From: Paenibacillus rhizosphaerae
GTDB lineage: Bacteria > Bacillota > Bacilli > Paenibacillales > Paenibacillaceae
Direction of reading: 5' to 3'
Assembly: GCF_014192015.1 (NCBI RefSeq)
Contig: NZ_JACHXJ010000004.1
Span: 248,001-312,000, forward strand
Length of the DNA stretch: 64,000 nt
Shown here one piece after another: positions 33,956 to 42,767 of the stretch. How positions within the stretch are numbered: position 1 is the first letter of the stretch; every line of letters starts with the position of its first letter. The translations under genes were made by a program, and so were the position numbers. The notes beneath the pieces were generated by a model that was not told the DNA's origin, made no database searches, and saw only the letters and a list, made by a program, of their open reading frames with translations.

Positions 33956-34561
33956 TCAGCTGTCCGGCGTGACGGACTGGACTTCATCAAACTGCCGATC
34001 GATCAGCACTTGGCAGGCATTCAGAAAATAGTCGGCATGATAGTAACCCTTATCCATGTAGGCGCTCATCATGGCGCCGTCTTTCAGCAGCTGAAGCTGG
34101 TAAGTGAGCTGGACCGGATCGCGGGCCCCGGCCTGGCGCGCAATATCTTCTACATCTTTCCAGAGGGCGGACCGGAATGACAAGGCTGCCTGGTGTCCGG
34201 GATGGTCCTCATCCGGAAACTCGACGATGGCGTTCATAAAAGGACAGCCGCGAAACCGGGAGCTCTGCATCCGTTCGACCAATTCCTCCAAAAGGGCATA
34301 GAGCTGTTTTTTGGGCGAATCGGGGAACTGACGCTTTACTTCTTCAAGGGTCTCCATTCTGATCTTGGAGCGCAGCTCCAAATAGGCCACGACCAGATGG
34401 TCCTTGGTCGGGAAGTTGCGGTAAAAGCTGGCCTTGGCGACCCCTGATTCTTCAATGATCCGGTCGATCCCCACGGCACGCACGCCTTCACTATAAAATA
34501 AATCGGACGCCACCTTCAGTATCCGTTCTTTGGCGGATTCCTTCTTCGTCATTCTAATCAC
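33956..34561 (-). CDS. TetR/AcrR family transcriptional regulator
   Basis: 201-residue repressor. The N-terminal helix-turn-helix is complete (RILKVASDLFYSEGVRAVGIDRIIEESGVAKASFYRNFPTKDHLV). The C-terminal ligand domain has FRGCPFMNAIVEF and related segments typical of the TetR_C group that controls efflux pumps. It is divergent from an MFS exporter, and the intergenic region holds two palindromes that fit a TetR operator. It presumably represses the exporter and possibly itself until a drug binds. Confidence 0.9.
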   Translation of the reverse strand: MIRMTKKESAKERILKVASDLFYSEGVRAVGIDRIIEESGVAKASFYRNFPTKDHLVVAYLELRSKIRMETLEEVKRQFPDSPKKQLYALLEELVERMQSSRFRGCPFMNAIVEFPDEDHPGHQAALSFRSALWKDVEDIARQAGARDPVQLTYQLQLLKDGAMMSAYMDKGYYHADYFLNACQVLIDRQFDEVQSVTPDS

Positions 34562-34589
34562 CTATTCCTAAATAAAGGTAAATTCGCTG

Positions 34590-34647
34590 TTGACATGAGA
34601 CAGATCTGTCTGTATCATACGGTTATCAAACGAGACAGATCTGTCTC
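34590..34647 (+). promoter_or_regulatory. MFS gene promoter with two TetR-type operators
   Basis: TTGACA (34590-34595) and TATCAT (34613-34618, with TG in front) are 17 bases apart. The palindrome AGACAGATCTGTCT (34598-34611) fills the spacer, and a second, longer palindrome GAGACAGATCTGTCTC (34632-34647) lies 35 bases further on, near the start of transcription. Binding at the first would exclude RNA polymerase directly. Confidence 0.8.
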
Positions 34648-34716
34648 ATTTATTTTAATGGCTGATTCCGGCTGCTGTCAAATGCTCGGGATCGCCAGAG
34701 GAGGATGAAGCAAGCG

Positions 34717-36381
34717 ATGAACCAACCGTTCAATTCTATTCCCGCGCCACTTGCGCAGGCGGCAGCTGAGCCGCGCCAGAGGCCGCGTTTAATGCTGGCG
34801 GTGATGCTGCTGTCCGTGTTTATGGCCGTAGCGAACATTTTTATCATCAATGTGGCGACCCCTTCGATTCAGCGGGGGCTTCACGCCGATTTCTACGGCG
34901 TACAGTTCGTCGTTTCGGCCTACACCTTGTCCTATGCCGTGGCCTTGATTATCGGCGGGCGGCTGGGCGACCGGTACGGACGGCGGAAGATGCTCCTGAT
35001 CGGCGTAGCCGGCTTTACTTTAACATCCTTGTTATTCGGCATTTCGGGCAGTGTCGGTGTGCTTACGGCCATCCGCGTGCTTCAGGGCTTTAGTGCGGCA
35101 TTGATATCCCCGCAGGTGCTGTCCCTCATTCAGGCGCAGTACCCGCCGGAGAAGAGGGGAATGATCTTCGGGCTGTATGGCGCCGCCCAGGGATTGGCCG
35201 CTTCGACCGGCCAGCTCATCGGCGGTTTGCTGCTCGGCTGGAATCCGTGGCATCTCGACTGGCGGCTGGTCTTTTTCTTCAGCGTCCCGGTCGGATTGAT
35301 CATCCTGGCCATGGCTCCGTTTGTTCCGGAATCGAAGGATGCGGACCGCTCGCGGATGGACTGGTTCGGTGCAGCCATAGCGGCGGCAGGCCTGCTGCTC
35401 CTCGTGTATCCGCTGGTTCAAGGGCAGAAGGAAGGGTGGCCGGCGCTGCTCGTCATCAGCCTGATTCTGTCCGTCCCTGTCCTCGCCGTCTTCGTATGGA
35501 TGCAGCGCAGGCTGCTTGCCAAAGGGCGCCGGCCGTTTATGAACGTCAGGCTGTTCGGCCAGAAAGCATTCAGCCTGGGCCTGGCCGTGATCTTCCTTAT
35601 GATGACCGCCCAAGCCGCCTTTTTTCTGATCACGGCCTATTTGCTGCAGATGGGGCATGGATTCAGCGCCCTGAAATCAGGCTTAATCATTCTGCCTATG
35701 GGCATCGGATATTTCCTGGCTTCGCTGCTGTCACCGAAGCTGGCGGGCAAAATCGGAGCCCACGTCCTTACCGTCGGTTCGGTGATGACCTCCGTCGGCT
35801 ATTTCGCCGTCGCCCTGACGATTTGGGCCACCGGGTGGTCGCCGAACGTATGGTTCTGGCTGCCGGCTCTCGTACTGCTGGGCATAGGCCAAGGCTTTAT
35901 CGCCGCGCCGCTGACCAATGTGGTGCTGTCCAAAGTAGAGAAGCAGGATATCGGATCGGGCTCCGGCATTTTGACGACGGGAATGCAGCTTGCCTCCGCC
36001 ATCGGCATCGGCCTCATCGGAATTGTTTGGATGAGCTCTTTAAGCCACTATGCCCATCAGGCGGAGGCGCGGACCGAGCTTGAACTGCGGCAGCATCTGA
36101 CATCCTACGCCCTGTCGGAGGAGCAGGGGCAGACGGCGCTGGCCAGGCTGCGGGATTGTTTCCCGGCAGCGGCCGGTCAGGCACAGGCAGCTCCCGGCGC
36201 ATGCAAGGTTACGGCTTCCGCTGCCGGGGGTGCTGACAGGCTGGTGGCGGACGGCGTATTGCAGTCGAATGCGCGCAGCTACACGAGCGCCTTTATCCTC
36301 AGTATGACGGTGCTCGGTTTCTACACCATGCTGATCATCCCAATGACGGTCGCTCTCGCCGGAAGAAAGCGGAAGAGCTAA
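34717..36381 (+). CDS. MFS multidrug transporter, DHA2 family (14 helices)
   Basis: 554-residue drug:H+ antiporter. The motifs are clear: VANIFIINVATPSIQ in the first helix (motif D1-like), GGRLGDRYGRRKMLL (motif A), VLQGFSAALISPQVLSLI (motif B region) and GAAQGLAASTGQLIGGLLLG (motif C, antiporter). Length and helix count fit the 14-helix EmrB/QacA branch. ATG 34705 directly abuts AGAGGAGG with no spacing, so ATG 34717 is preferred. Controlled by the divergent TetR regulator. The substrates are probably lipophilic toxic compounds; identity unknown. Confidence 0.9.
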   Translation: MNQPFNSIPAPLAQAAAEPRQRPRLMLAVMLLSVFMAVANIFIINVATPSIQRGLHADFYGVQFVVSAYTLSYAVALIIGGRLGDRYGRRKMLLIGVAGFTLTSLLFGISGSVGVLTAIRVLQGFSAALISPQVLSLIQAQYPPEKRGMIFGLYGAAQGLAASTGQLIGGLLLGWNPWHLDWRLVFFFSVPVGLIILAMAPFVPESKDADRSRMDWFGAAIAAAGLLLLVYPLVQGQKEGWPALLVISLILSVPVLAVFVWMQRRLLAKGRRPFMNVRLFGQKAFSLGLAVIFLMMTAQAAFFLITAYLLQMGHGFSALKSGLIILPMGIGYFLASLLSPKLAGKIGAHVLTVGSVMTSVGYFAVALTIWATGWSPNVWFWLPALVLLGIGQGFIAAPLTNVVLSKVEKQDIGSGSGILTTGMQLASAIGIGLIGIVWMSSLSHYAHQAEARTELELRQHLTSYALSEEQGQTALARLRDCFPAAAGQAQAAPGACKVTASAAGGADRLVADGVLQSNARSYTSAFILSMTVLGFYTMLIIPMTVALAGRKRKS

Positions 36382-36523
36382 AGGAGAGCTGAAGGAGCAG
36401 CGGCTGAACCGGTAAGGGATTTGAAGATCGTCTGAGGCACACCGATCATCGGATGAACGTGCCCGTGAATCCGGCAGGCTTGACCTCGTAAACGGCCATT
36501 CGGCTCTTTGTCCCGGCGCAATA

Positions 36524-36565
36524 AAAAACCCGGCCGATTCATCAGGAGAATCGGCCGGGTTTTGG
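36524..36565. terminator. bidirectional terminator between MFS gene and secreted repeat protein gene
   Basis: Fourteen-base perfect stem AACCCGGCCGATTC/GAATCGGCCGGGTT with a seven-base loop. The A-rich left flank gives a T run for the leftward gene, the stronger direction; four Ts lie on the right. Confidence 0.85.
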
Positions 36566-36596
36566 CGCATTTAAGCACGTTGCGTATACGTTGAAT

Positions 36597-37850
36597 TTAC
36601 TTAGGCTGTACCGTATCGGCGTCCGACGTCACGATGATCGCTTCGGCACTCGTGATGCCGGGAATCGATTTGGTCATGATCGGAGAATGATAGGCGATAA
36701 TTTTGGTGCCCGGGCGAAGCTCGGTATCGCCGCCCATTGTCGGGATGACCGGCGTATCTTTCGAGATGTTCAGAAGGACATCGTTGTCGGTGGAATCATC
36801 GGAACCGACGTTCACATAGACCTGATCGGCCGAAGCACGGTCCGATGCTTTAACGGTGCCTTCGATTTTGACCGTTTCCGCCTTCTTCACCACGATTTTG
36901 CCGGCATGCGTTTGGGCCGGATAAATCATCGTCATGATATCGCTGTAGTAGGCGTCCACGCGGATATCCGCCTTCAGGGCATCCTTGGTCAGCGCCTTGC
37001 CGTCTTCGTCGACGATTTGGGTTTTGTCATCCACGGAGAGGATGACGTAGTTGACGCCGCCATTGTCATGAGCCTTGCCGACGACCGTCACTTTGCCGTC
37101 CGCCGTATTGGTCACGATGCCGTCCGTACCGGCTTTGAGTTCCTGATCCGTATTTCCGGTTTCGCCGCTTCCGGCGTCTTCGGTGTTCACGATCACATAA
37201 TTTGTTCCGGCTTGCGGCGGCAGGCTCATGGCCACGGCAGGGCCATAGAAAGCTCGGATGCTCGTACCCTCTTTAATGTCGCCGCTGGTCAGCACCTTGC
37301 CATCCTGGCTGAGGATGGTGGCCTTATCCGCGAGATGCAGAAGGATCGTCTCCCCATTAGAGGTGTAAATATCGGTTCCTTTGACCAGGATGCCGTTCTC
37401 TCTTACTTCGGATACGGTACCGTCAATGGCGGTAAAGCTCTGGTCCTGAACGACAAGCGTCAGCGCCGTGCCGCGGGCCGGGAGGCTTTTCGTAATATTC
37501 GGTCCGTAGAACGCCTTCACGACTTTTTTCTCATCGATTACGGTTTTCAGGGGAACGGTTTTCCCGCGGGCATCAATGATCTTGGTCTCCGGCGTGATGG
37601 CCAGGATGATCTGGCTTTGATCGCTTGGAGCCAGTCCCCGACCCGTTACTGTAACGAACTTGCCGGTCTTGTCGTTCACGAAGTTCGTGATTTGTCCCCA
37701 GGTGGCAGGAACCACTTTGGCCTCATGTTGAACCTGGCCTTGTCCGCTTTGAGCGGATGCAGGCGGCACTTCCTGGGCGCTGGCCGCAACCGGAACGGCT
37801 GCCAGCGCGGCAATCGACGCGGTTGCCAATACTTTGTAGATTTTGTTCAT
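36597..37850 (-). CDS. secreted protein with four internal repeats, function unknown
   Basis: 417 residues. A cleavable signal peptide is clear (basic start, hydrophobic core AATASIAALAAVPV-like, ASA before QE at about residue 25). The mature part has four copies of a unit ending in a conserved hairpin: cores at 112-134 (VKAFYGPNITKSLP), 198-222 (IRAFYGPAVAMSLP), 298-321 (VDAYYSDIMTMIYP) and 384-407 (IIAYHSPIMTKSIP). Periods are about 86, 100 and 86 residues. The repeats suggest a beta-rich extracellular scaffold. No catalytic motif or anchor is seen. GAGGAGG precedes the ATG. The gene stands alone. Confidence 0.8.
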   Translation of the reverse strand: MNKIYKVLATASIAALAAVPVAASAQEVPPASAQSGQGQVQHEAKVVPATWGQITNFVNDKTGKFVTVTGRGLAPSDQSQIILAITPETKIIDARGKTVPLKTVIDEKKVVKAFYGPNITKSLPARGTALTLVVQDQSFTAIDGTVSEVRENGILVKGTDIYTSNGETILLHLADKATILSQDGKVLTSGDIKEGTSIRAFYGPAVAMSLPPQAGTNYVIVNTEDAGSGETGNTDQELKAGTDGIVTNTADGKVTVVGKAHDNGGVNYVILSVDDKTQIVDEDGKALTKDALKADIRVDAYYSDIMTMIYPAQTHAGKIVVKKAETVKIEGTVKASDRASADQVYVNVGSDDSTDNDVLLNISKDTPVIPTMGGDTELRPGTKIIAYHSPIMTKSIPGITSAEAIIVTSDADTVQPK

Positions 37851-38107
37851 CTGTCATTTTCCTCCTCTATATGGCTTTCTTGCGAGTGCGGATCGGAATA
37901 TTTCACCGTGCATGCAATTGGTAAATGATGCTTGTTCCTTCATAGTTCCTGACGAGGGAAATGTGCCAAATGTTGCATGCTGAAATCACTATATAGATCT
38001 TGGACGAGGCTGGGCACCTAAAAAATGCCGGTTGAATTTGAAATGAAGAAGAAATGGGCAACCTGTAGGAAGGCAACGTTATCGCGATTACAGGAGGAAT
38101 TAGAACA

Positions 38108-38521
38108 ATGAAGGAGCTTTATACGGCAAGCGTCACAGCAACTGGAGGCCGGGATGGCAGGCTGGAGTCGAGCGACGGCATGCTGAACCTTAATGTGATC
38201 CATCCGAAGGAATTGGGTGGACCGGGAGGAGCAACCAATCCAGAGCAGCTGTTTGCGGGTGGATACGCAGCATGCTTTGAAAGCGCGCTGAATGTCGTGT
38301 GCCGGGAAAGGAGAATAAAGGTGGACAGCACGGAAGTGACGGCGCATGTGACTCTCGGTAAAGATGAAACAGACCATTATAAGCTTGCAGTCAAGCTCGA
38401 CATTACCTTGGCAGGTATAGAAAGGGAAACGGCTCGGGAGCTGATTGAAGCGGCGCATGACGTCTGTCCGTACTCGAGGGCAACTCATGGCAATATTGAC
38501 GTCCAATTAAACTTGATATAA
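38108..38521 (+). CDS. ohr: organic hydroperoxide resistance protein (Ohr, OsmC family)
   Basis: 137-residue thiol peroxidase that reduces organic hydroperoxides, as a homodimer using a lipoylated partner as electron donor in studied members. Both catalytic cysteines are present: Cys56 in GYAACFES and Cys120 in HDVCPYSRATHGNIDV, which also fits the Ohr rather than OsmC subgroup. ACAGGAGGAATTAGAACA lies in front of the ATG. No ohrR-type regulator is adjacent. Confidence 0.93.
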   Translation: MKELYTASVTATGGRDGRLESSDGMLNLNVIHPKELGGPGGATNPEQLFAGGYAACFESALNVVCRERRIKVDSTEVTAHVTLGKDETDHYKLAVKLDITLAGIERETARELIEAAHDVCPYSRATHGNIDVQLNLI

Positions 38522-39001
38522 AACAACCACATGTTCAAACCGCCTAGAGCACTGGCTATCACAGCCGCCAGTCTTATTTGGCGGTTTGTTTGCGTGTGCC
38601 TATGGAAATCGTTTCTCTTTTTCCGGAAACTCCACCTGTTCATGCTAATAGATATTCTCCGCGTTGAATACGCTTTCGTCTCCTTATGCGATCCCCATAT
38701 GTATGTATTTACCAAAATGCTCAGGCTAGAATTCAAATAAAGTTCGACTTATTATAAAATTGCTGCAAATGTCCCAGATATCACTACATGCGGGGCGGAT
38801 GGGGGAGAAAAGCGATGGCTTATCGGTCTTTACCGAACGTTCCGATCGGGTCGAACTCATCCAATTCCGGGTTTGGAGAATGAGATAGCGGGTGTCTCCG
38901 GTACCTTAAAAATATGCAAGAGATCTGTTAGTATCGATATCACCCGGCATAGTTCTAAGGGAGGGGAATAGTGCCTGTCTCTTCGGCATGAGCGACCAAA
39001 A
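38522..39001. other. intergenic region, 480 bases
   Basis: Contains a nested hairpin after ohr (38537-38592). The rest has no convincing gene: an open frame at 38531-38740 encodes a composition-biased peptide with no ribosome binding site. The promoter of the kinase operon must lie at about 38880-38970, but I see no clear boxes. Confidence 0.4.
38537..38592 (+). terminator. nested hairpin terminator after ohr
   Basis: Outer stem AAACCGCC (38537-38544) with GGCGGTTT (38580-38587) encloses ACTGGC/GCCAGT. The T run after it is short (GTTT), so termination may be partial. Confidence 0.5.
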
Positions 39002-40252
39002 ATGAACAATCTGGTTAAAAACGAAAAATTGCAGATGGTTGTAGTCGCAACGGCCACGGCCATTGGCGCTGAATTTAAGATCCATCCGTTTCAAGGTGAC
39101 GTTTTCCGCATCGGGTTCGGCGTCAGCACATTTTTACTTTTCTTGCTGTTCACCCGCCACTTGCCCTATATCAAAACAGGTATCATTACCGGCATCCTGA
39201 ATGCAGTCCTGCAAAACAGCCTCGCAGCCGGCGCGTATTATTTGATTTATGCCTTCGGGATGAGCCGGATACAGAAAAGGCTGGACCGATTTCAGCCGCT
39301 CGTTCTGGGCGGGATCGTCACTGCAATCGATTTTGCATCTAATGTTACGGAGCTTTTACTGCACGGGCTAATGCTCGGCACCTACCGTTTTTCATTTCAT
39401 GAATGGTGTTATTTGTTCATGGTGGCGATTTTGCGCAGCTATTTTATCATCGGCTTGTTCAGCAGCATCTCCATCAACCAAATGCGCGCCCTCCATGCTG
39501 AGCAGGAAAAGCGGATCAAGCAAATGCTGAATGTCGGCGCCGGCTTGTACGGGGAAGCCATTTATCTGAGAAAATCGATGGAGACGATCGAGCGGATTAC
39601 CGCGAGCAGCTTTGACCTGTACCGCAAGCTGAAAAAGGATCGCCTGTGCGATTATAGCAGGCAGACCATCGCGGTCGCTCAGCAGCTCCACGAGGTAAAG
39701 AAGGACTCCCAGCGTATTTTGGCGGGCCTTCGAAAGCTTTACGATGATGAAATCGTATTCGATTTGACGTTAACGGAAATCGTTCGTTTCGTGGTTGAAG
39801 GAAACCGGGAATATAGTGAAATGCTGAAGAAAAAAATCGTTATCGAAGCGGAAACGGAAGTGAAGCGGGATTTGTGCAGGCCGGATTACTTTCCCCTGAT
39901 GACAGTGCTGAACAACCTTGTGGCCAACGCCGTCGAAGCGATTGATAAACAGGGAGCGATCCATTTGAAAGTGTTTGAGGACGAGCGGGATTTTGTTTTT
40001 ATCGTGAGGGATTCGGGCAGGGGGATCCCTGAGGAGCTTCGCGGCATTATTTTCGAGCCGGGCTTTACAACCAAGTTTAATGAGAAAGGCGTTTCGGCCA
40101 ACGGTATCGGTTTGTCGCATGTCCGCGAGATTGTCCGGTCCTTCGGCGGTCATATTGCCGTGGAGCCGGCCGGCAGGTCCGGCGGGTCCCGGTTTGTCGT
40201 CCGTCTTCCCAAACCCGATGTAGAACAAGGAGGCCATCAAGATGTCTCTTAA
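39002..40252 (+). CDS. sensor histidine kinase, GlnK (YcbA)-like
   Basis: 416-residue kinase. An N-terminal membrane part with about five or six helices covers residues 10-160, without a large extracellular loop. The phosphoacceptor is probably His230 in QQLHEVKKDSQRI, the form seen in B. subtilis GlnK. The HATPase domain has NNLVANAVEAI (N box), DSGRGIPEEL (G1) and ANGIGLSHVREI (G2). It overlaps the response regulator gene by 11 bases. In Bacillus the GlnK/GlnL pair responds to glutamine; here the neighbouring transporter is of the branched-chain amino-acid type. Confidence 0.88.
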   Translation: MNNLVKNEKLQMVVVATATAIGAEFKIHPFQGDVFRIGFGVSTFLLFLLFTRHLPYIKTGIITGILNAVLQNSLAAGAYYLIYAFGMSRIQKRLDRFQPLVLGGIVTAIDFASNVTELLLHGLMLGTYRFSFHEWCYLFMVAILRSYFIIGLFSSISINQMRALHAEQEKRIKQMLNVGAGLYGEAIYLRKSMETIERITASSFDLYRKLKKDRLCDYSRQTIAVAQQLHEVKKDSQRILAGLRKLYDDEIVFDLTLTEIVRFVVEGNREYSEMLKKKIVIEAETEVKRDLCRPDYFPLMTVLNNLVANAVEAIDKQGAIHLKVFEDERDFVFIVRDSGRGIPEELRGIIFEPGFTTKFNEKGVSANGIGLSHVREIVRSFGGHIAVEPAGRSGGSRFVVRLPKPDVEQGGHQDVS

Positions 40253-41135
40253 GTTCGCGATCGTTGACGACGACGTGGCAAGCCGGAAAATGCTGCAAAA
40301 TATTGTTGAGGATACCTCGCTTGGCGAAGTCGTCGGCTTGGCGTCCGGCGGGACCGAAGGGGTAGGGTTGATTCTTGACGCGTTACCGGACGTTGTTCTT
40401 ATCGATTTGCTGATGCCCGATAAGGACGGGATCGAGACGATCATGGAGGCCAAGGAGCAAGGCTTTCGGGGGAAATTCATCATGATCTCGCAAATCAGTA
40501 ATAAGGATTTGGTCGGACACGCCTACCAATCCGGAATCGATTTTTTTATTCATAAGCCGATCAACCGTTTGGAAGTGGAGGCCGTCTTGATGAAGGTGAA
40601 CGAGCGGTGGAGATACGAGCGGTATATTTATGACATCAAACAAACGCTGGCGGCATTCGAAGGCATGGAGCAATTGCCGCTCCGCAATAGGCGGACCGTT
40701 CGCGATGTCATGTGTTCGATTCTCATGGAGCTGGGCATCGTCGGCGAAATTGGGAGCAAAGATATCGTTTCGATTATCGAAGATCTCATCGAGCATCCGC
40801 GTTCGTCCGGTTTCCCGCCTTTAAAAGAATTGTACGAAGCGGTGGCCAGTCGTTACAAGCAAAGCCCAAGCGAGATTGAAAAGGAGCGCAAGGCAATCGA
40901 ACAGCGGATCCGACGAGCCGTCATGACGGCTCTGACGAATTTGGCTTCCATTGGCTTGACGGATTACGGCAATCCCAAATTTGAACATTATGCGCCTCTT
41001 TATTTTGATTTTGAGGACGTTCGGCGGAAAATGAGGGTGATGGAAGAGGATCCAAGCCAGGATAAAGGGAAAGTGAATATTAAAAAATTCCTCCAGGTAC
41101 TTTATTTGGAAGTTCGGGAGAAGCTCAGAAAGTAG
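40242..41135 (+). CDS. response regulator, GlnL (YcbB)-like
   Basis: 297-residue regulator. The receiver domain (1-120) has the acidic pocket AIVDDD, phosphorylation site Asp55 in VVLIDLLMPDKDG and Lys in FIHKPINR. The C-terminal part (about 155-290) is a YcbB-type DNA-binding domain, with LRNRRTVRDVMCSILMELGI and RIRRAVMTALTNLASIGLTDYGNPKFEHYA as visible landmarks. It is coupled to the kinase gene and likely controls the livJHMGF operon that follows a terminator and promoter. Confidence 0.88.
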   Translation: MSLKFAIVDDDVASRKMLQNIVEDTSLGEVVGLASGGTEGVGLILDALPDVVLIDLLMPDKDGIETIMEAKEQGFRGKFIMISQISNKDLVGHAYQSGIDFFIHKPINRLEVEAVLMKVNERWRYERYIYDIKQTLAAFEGMEQLPLRNRRTVRDVMCSILMELGIVGEIGSKDIVSIIEDLIEHPRSSGFPPLKELYEAVASRYKQSPSEIEKERKAIEQRIRRAVMTALTNLASIGLTDYGNPKFEHYAPLYFDFEDVRRKMRVMEEDPSQDKGKVNIKKFLQVLYLEVREKLRK

Positions 41136-41202
41136 TATTCTCCGAAAAATCGATTCACCATGTTAGATAGTATAACGCTTACAATAGATGATGAGTGAGG
41201 AT

Positions 41203-41237
41203 ACGCGCGTGCCGATTGGAGGCTCGCGCGTTTTTTT
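41203..41237 (+). terminator. intrinsic terminator after the two-component system
   Basis: Stem ACGCGCG-T-GCC / GGC-T-CGCGCGT with one T-T mismatch and a seven-base loop, followed by seven Ts. Confidence 0.8.
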
Positions 41238-41266
41238 GTGAATTTTCTGTCGGATTTCGTAAGATT

Positions 41267-41295
41267 TTGTAGGGCCGAATTTATCTTAATATTAA
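41267..41295 (+). promoter_or_regulatory. candidate promoter of the liv operon
   Basis: TTGTAG (41267-41272) and TATTAA (41290-41295) are 17 bases apart. Both boxes deviate from consensus, which fits a promoter that needs an activator such as the adjacent GlnL-like protein. Confidence 0.4.
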
Positions 41296-41464
41296 AGGAG
41301 GTCGTCTTTTATTACGAAATAAGTCATCTAACCAAACATGAACACTGTCTGTCCCTCGGATCTCAGTACTGAAAAACTGAACATGTACGAACCCGTTTAT
41401 AGGGAAGAGGTGCAAGCGTGCGCGCTTCTTTCTTCCATAATGAAAAAATCAGGAGGTTACTCAG

Positions 41465-42676
41465 ATGAAGAAATGGAAAAAAGGACTCGGAGCGGTAATG
41501 GTTACCGTGTTGGGGGCATCTTTGCTGGCCGGATGCGGCAGCTCCGGGAAGAACAGCTCCGCCGCGAGTGGCTCGGAGGGGGCGGGAGGCGACCTGACGG
41601 TCATTAAAATTGCCTCGCAATCGCCGTTGTCCGGCAGCAGCTCCGCCTACGGGGAATCGATTAAACTCGGCGGCCAAATGGCGCTCGAGGAACGCAAAGA
41701 CGAATTCAAGAAGCTCGGCTTCGACCTGCAGTTTGTTCCTTACGATGATCAGGGTGACTCCAAAAAAGGGGTAGCCAATGCCGAATTGATCGGCGCGGAC
41801 AAATCGGTGATGGCGGTGCTCGGACATTTTAACTCCGGCGTTTCGATTCCGTCATCGGTCGTATACGAGAAATATAGCATCCCAATGGTTTCTCCGGGGA
41901 GCACGGCGACGGATCTTACCGACCGCAAGCTGAAATCGGTGAACCGCGTTGTCGCCCGCGACGACTTTCAGGGACCGGCAGGGGCCGAGTATGCCGTGAA
42001 AACCGTCGGGGCCAAGAACATTTTCATTATTCAGGACCAGACGGCATACGGCAAAGGCATTGCTGACAGCTTCCAAAACGCGGCCAAAGAGCTCGGAGCC
42101 AACATTGTCGGCTATGAGGGCATTACCGTCGGTGAGAAGGACTTCAGCGGCGTGCTGAACCAGGTACTGAGCAAGAAGCCGGACTTCATTTACTTCGGCG
42201 TCCTGTATAACGAAGGTGGATTGATCGTCAAACAGGCCCGCGAGAAAGGCATTGACGTGCCGATTATGGGCGGAGACGGGATCGACTCCTCCGGCATGGT
42301 CGATGTTGCCGGCGACAAGCTGACCAATGTGGCGTACAGCTCTGTAGCCACGGACATCATCAAGTCGAACAAGGAATGGGCCGATAAGTATCACCAGAAA
42401 TTCGGTAAAAATCCCGAGAACTACGCGGTATATTCTTATGACGCAATGAACGTTATCCTGAACGCTCTGACAAAGGCGATCGACGCGAACGGCGGCAAGG
42501 TGCCTGCTCGCGAGAAGGTTCGCGATGCGATTCGCACTACGACCGATTATCAGGGTATCGCGACGAAGGTAAGCTTTGATGACAAAGGTGACAACAAGTA
42601 TGCCAAAGTGTTCATTTACAAATATGACGGTCCCCAATATCCAGGCAGTATGATCTCTGAGGTCGAACCGAAATAA
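41465..42676 (+). CDS. livJ: branched-chain amino acid ABC transporter substrate-binding lipoprotein
   Basis: 403-residue periplasmic-binding-protein type 1 (Peripla_BP_6) with a lipobox at SLLAGC. Family marks: IASQSPLSGSSSAYGESIKLGGQMALEE, AVLGHFNSGVSIPSSVVYEKYSIPMVSPGSTATDLT and VFIYKYDG near the end. AGGAGG precedes the ATG. The ligand is probably a branched-chain or other amino acid; binding proteins of this class also take urea or amides, so the name is by family. First gene of a five-gene operon. Confidence 0.9.
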   Translation: MKKWKKGLGAVMVTVLGASLLAGCGSSGKNSSAASGSEGAGGDLTVIKIASQSPLSGSSSAYGESIKLGGQMALEERKDEFKKLGFDLQFVPYDDQGDSKKGVANAELIGADKSVMAVLGHFNSGVSIPSSVVYEKYSIPMVSPGSTATDLTDRKLKSVNRVVARDDFQGPAGAEYAVKTVGAKNIFIIQDQTAYGKGIADSFQNAAKELGANIVGYEGITVGEKDFSGVLNQVLSKKPDFIYFGVLYNEGGLIVKQAREKGIDVPIMGGDGIDSSGMVDVAGDKLTNVAYSSVATDIIKSNKEWADKYHQKFGKNPENYAVYSYDAMNVILNALTKAIDANGGKVPAREKVRDAIRTTTDYQGIATKVSFDDKGDNKYAKVFIYKYDGPQYPGSMISEVEPK

Positions 42677-42767
42677 GAACCTCGGGATGGATGGGATTGC
42701 TGCGCAAAAGAGGTATGCTGAATCGGCTGCCTCATTTGCGACTGAAATACGGAAAAGGGGTTTGAAC

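Larger units (their letters stand above)
41136..41464. other. intergenic region, 329 bases
   Basis: Contains a terminator for the two-component operon and the promoter and ~170-base leader of the liv operon. The leader includes a small hairpin AAGCG-TGCG-CGCTT (41414-41427). An open frame at 41338-41607 overlaps livJ in another frame and is rejected. Confidence 0.5.

Noticed and set aside
36591..37928. 445-codon plus-strand frame opposite the secreted repeat protein
   Set aside because: The minus-strand product has a signal peptide, a ribosome binding site and internal repeats; the antisense product has none of these.
38531..38740. 69-codon frame downstream of ohr
   Set aside because: Overlaps the terminator hairpin, has no ribosome binding site, and the product is an unstructured hydrophobic/aromatic string.
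41294..41313. Perfect AAAGGAGGT ribosome binding site in the liv leader
   Set aside because: No ATG, GTG or TTG follows at useful distance; only ATT with a three-codon frame. It also overlaps the likely transcription start.
41338..41607. 89-codon frame overlapping the start of livJ
   Set aside because: Out of frame with livJ, no ribosome binding site, and composition changes to livJ shadow sequence after 41465.
42691..42765. 24-codon ORF between livJ and livH
   Set aside because: Weak ribosome binding site and no overlap of stop and start; treated as spacer, though leader function cannot be excluded.
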